A stretch of DNA of 64,000 nucleotides, taken from assembly GCF_003258515.1 (NCBI RefSeq), contig NZ_QGEH01000001.1:1612001-1676000 (forward strand), read 5' to 3'. Below, one piece after another: positions 63,706-64,000 of the stretch. Within the stretch, counting starts at the first letter, position 1. Every line of letters starts with the position of its first letter. The notes under the pieces were generated by a model. The model was given only the letters and a program-made list of their open reading frames with translations. It was not told the DNA's origin and made no database searches. The DNA is from Marinobacter bohaiensis (GTDB taxonomy: Bacteria; Pseudomonadota; Gammaproteobacteria; Pseudomonadales; Oleiphilaceae). Position numbers and translations under genes: made by a program.

Positions 63706-63780
63706 AGGTTCGATATCGCAAGCCAGGATTCAACATAATAAAAAGGTTCGACAAAACAAAAAGATTCGCCATAACAAGAA
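63706..63780 (+). repeat. Four imperfect direct repeats, 18-19-bp period
   Basis: Units begin at 63706 (AGGTTCGATATCGC), 63725 (AGGATTCAACATAA), 63744 (AGGTTCGACAAAAC) and 63762 (AGATTCGCCATAAC). The period of 19, 19 and 18 bases approximates two helical turns. The array lies 70-145 bases before the LuxR start. Confidence 0.55.
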
Positions 63781-63851
63781 AAACGGAGGGCGAAAGCAAC
63801 ACCACATTTGTGCGGTTGGCCTGGATCGCGCAGCATTAATTGGGGCAGACA

Positions 63852-64000
63852 GTGAAGAGCATTCAAGACGTACCCGCGGCGAATGACGATTTCGCCGGGC
63901 AGGCCCGTGCCGTTCCTCCCGGTGACCTGATCTGGGATCTCCTCAGCCACCGTATTCGAATGCCGGTCGCTCCGGACCGTTGCATCGCCCGTCCAGCGCT
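63852..64000 (+). CDS. MalT/LuxR-type transcriptional regulator (N-terminal fragment)
   Basis: The frame runs off the right edge, so only 49 codons are seen, from GTG 63852 with TGGGGC ahead. The segment SHRIRMPVAPDRCIARPAL resembles the entry of large MalT-like LuxR regulators, where K/R-x-PP-RP-L leads to the P-loop ATPase domain. Such regulators commonly accompany DUF1302/DUF1329 genes. Call depends on a short fragment and on context. Confidence 0.55.
   Translation, partial: MKSIQDVPAANDDFAGQARAVPPGDLIWDLLSHRIRMPVAPDRCIARPA

Larger units (their letters stand above)
63501..63851. other. AT-rich intergenic region before the LuxR gene
   Basis: After the terminator, this 351-base stretch is much richer in A and T than the rest of the window. 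It holds a four-unit degenerate repeat at 63706-63780 and must contain the promoter of the downstream regulator gene. No gene is convincing in it. Confidence 0.6.

Noticed and set aside
63706-63780. CRISPR-like array
   Set aside because: Units are 18-19 bases with no unique spacers between them and no cas gene is near.
63785-63840. Leader peptide after GGAGGG ahead of the LuxR gene
   Set aside because: The first start codon (GTG 63810) is about 20 bases from the GGAGGG, too far for use, and the short peptide has no regulatory residue run.
63672-63950. 92-codon open frame on minus before the LuxR gene
   Set aside because: Its central residues repeat because the DNA repeats there, and it overlaps the start of the LuxR gene; no homology pattern is seen.

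Overview
The window reads as a chromosomal segment of a high-GC marine-type Gammaproteobacterium, most like Marinobacter and related Pseudomonadales/Alteromonadales-grade genomes. The evidence is gene order: bioHCD followed by two 600-residue acyl-CoA dehydrogenases, leuS-lptE-holA, ybeZYX-lnt, miaB next to a DUF1820 gene, mreBCD-maf-rng-yhdP, rpoN-hpf-ptsN-rapZ-npr, kdsDC-lptCAB, and mlaFEDCB-ibaG-murA-hisGDC. Genus and species are inference; no rRNA or tRNA gene is visible. Nearly all of the sequence is core housekeeping DNA with tightly packed operons, and I see no prophage, integrase, complete insertion sequence, CRISPR array or toxin-antitoxin pair.

Layout. 1-3 kb: end of a biotin operon (bioH partial, bioC, bioD), then a tiny protein resembling the terminal helices of flagellar axial proteins and a HEAAH-containing SprA-like protein. 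3-7 kb: two acyl-CoA dehydrogenases, the first behind a promoter overlapped by two AAAC-N4-GTTT operators. 7-18 kb (mostly minus): a small coiled-coil protein, holA, lptE, leuS, a zinc-ribbon gene on plus, then lnt, corC, ybeY, ybeZ and miaB. 18-27 kb: DUF1820, trmH, yejK, the sulfate-activation genes cysDN (CysN carries a remnant APS-kinase domain), a PilZ gene and gatCAB. 27-37 kb (plus): mreBCD, maf, rng, yhdP and a nitrilase-family amidase, a shape/envelope block. 37-43 kb (minus): yjgA/darP, mgtE, a short palindromic mobile-like element, then the nitrogen-PTS/sigma-54 operon. 43-47.5 kb (minus): Kdo synthesis and LPS transport (kdsD, kdsC, lptC, lptA, lptB) with a Na/Ca exchanger. 47.9-56.7 kb (plus): Mla phospholipid transport, IbaG, MurA, histidine genes and a Nif3-like protein. 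57-60 kb: yhcB, zapE and a thiolase. 60-64 kb: an outer-membrane DUF1302 protein, a periplasmic DUF1329 protein and the start of a MalT/LuxR-type regulator.

A strong theme is the cell envelope. LptE, LptC/A/B, KdsC/D, Lnt, Mla, MurA, MreBCD, YhdP and YhcB all serve outer-membrane, peptidoglycan or lipoprotein assembly. A second theme is fatty acid or hydrophobic-substrate metabolism: two acyl-CoA dehydrogenases, a thiolase, and the DUF1302/DUF1329/LuxR cluster.

The least explained features are helically phased short repeat arrays (period 20 and 19 bp) in front of the DUF1302 gene and of the LuxR gene, the miniature axial-protein-like gene after bioD, the degenerate CysC domain on CysN, the mreC gene with no ordinary start codon next to its ribosome binding site, and a 63-bp hairpin flanked by TAA on both sides.
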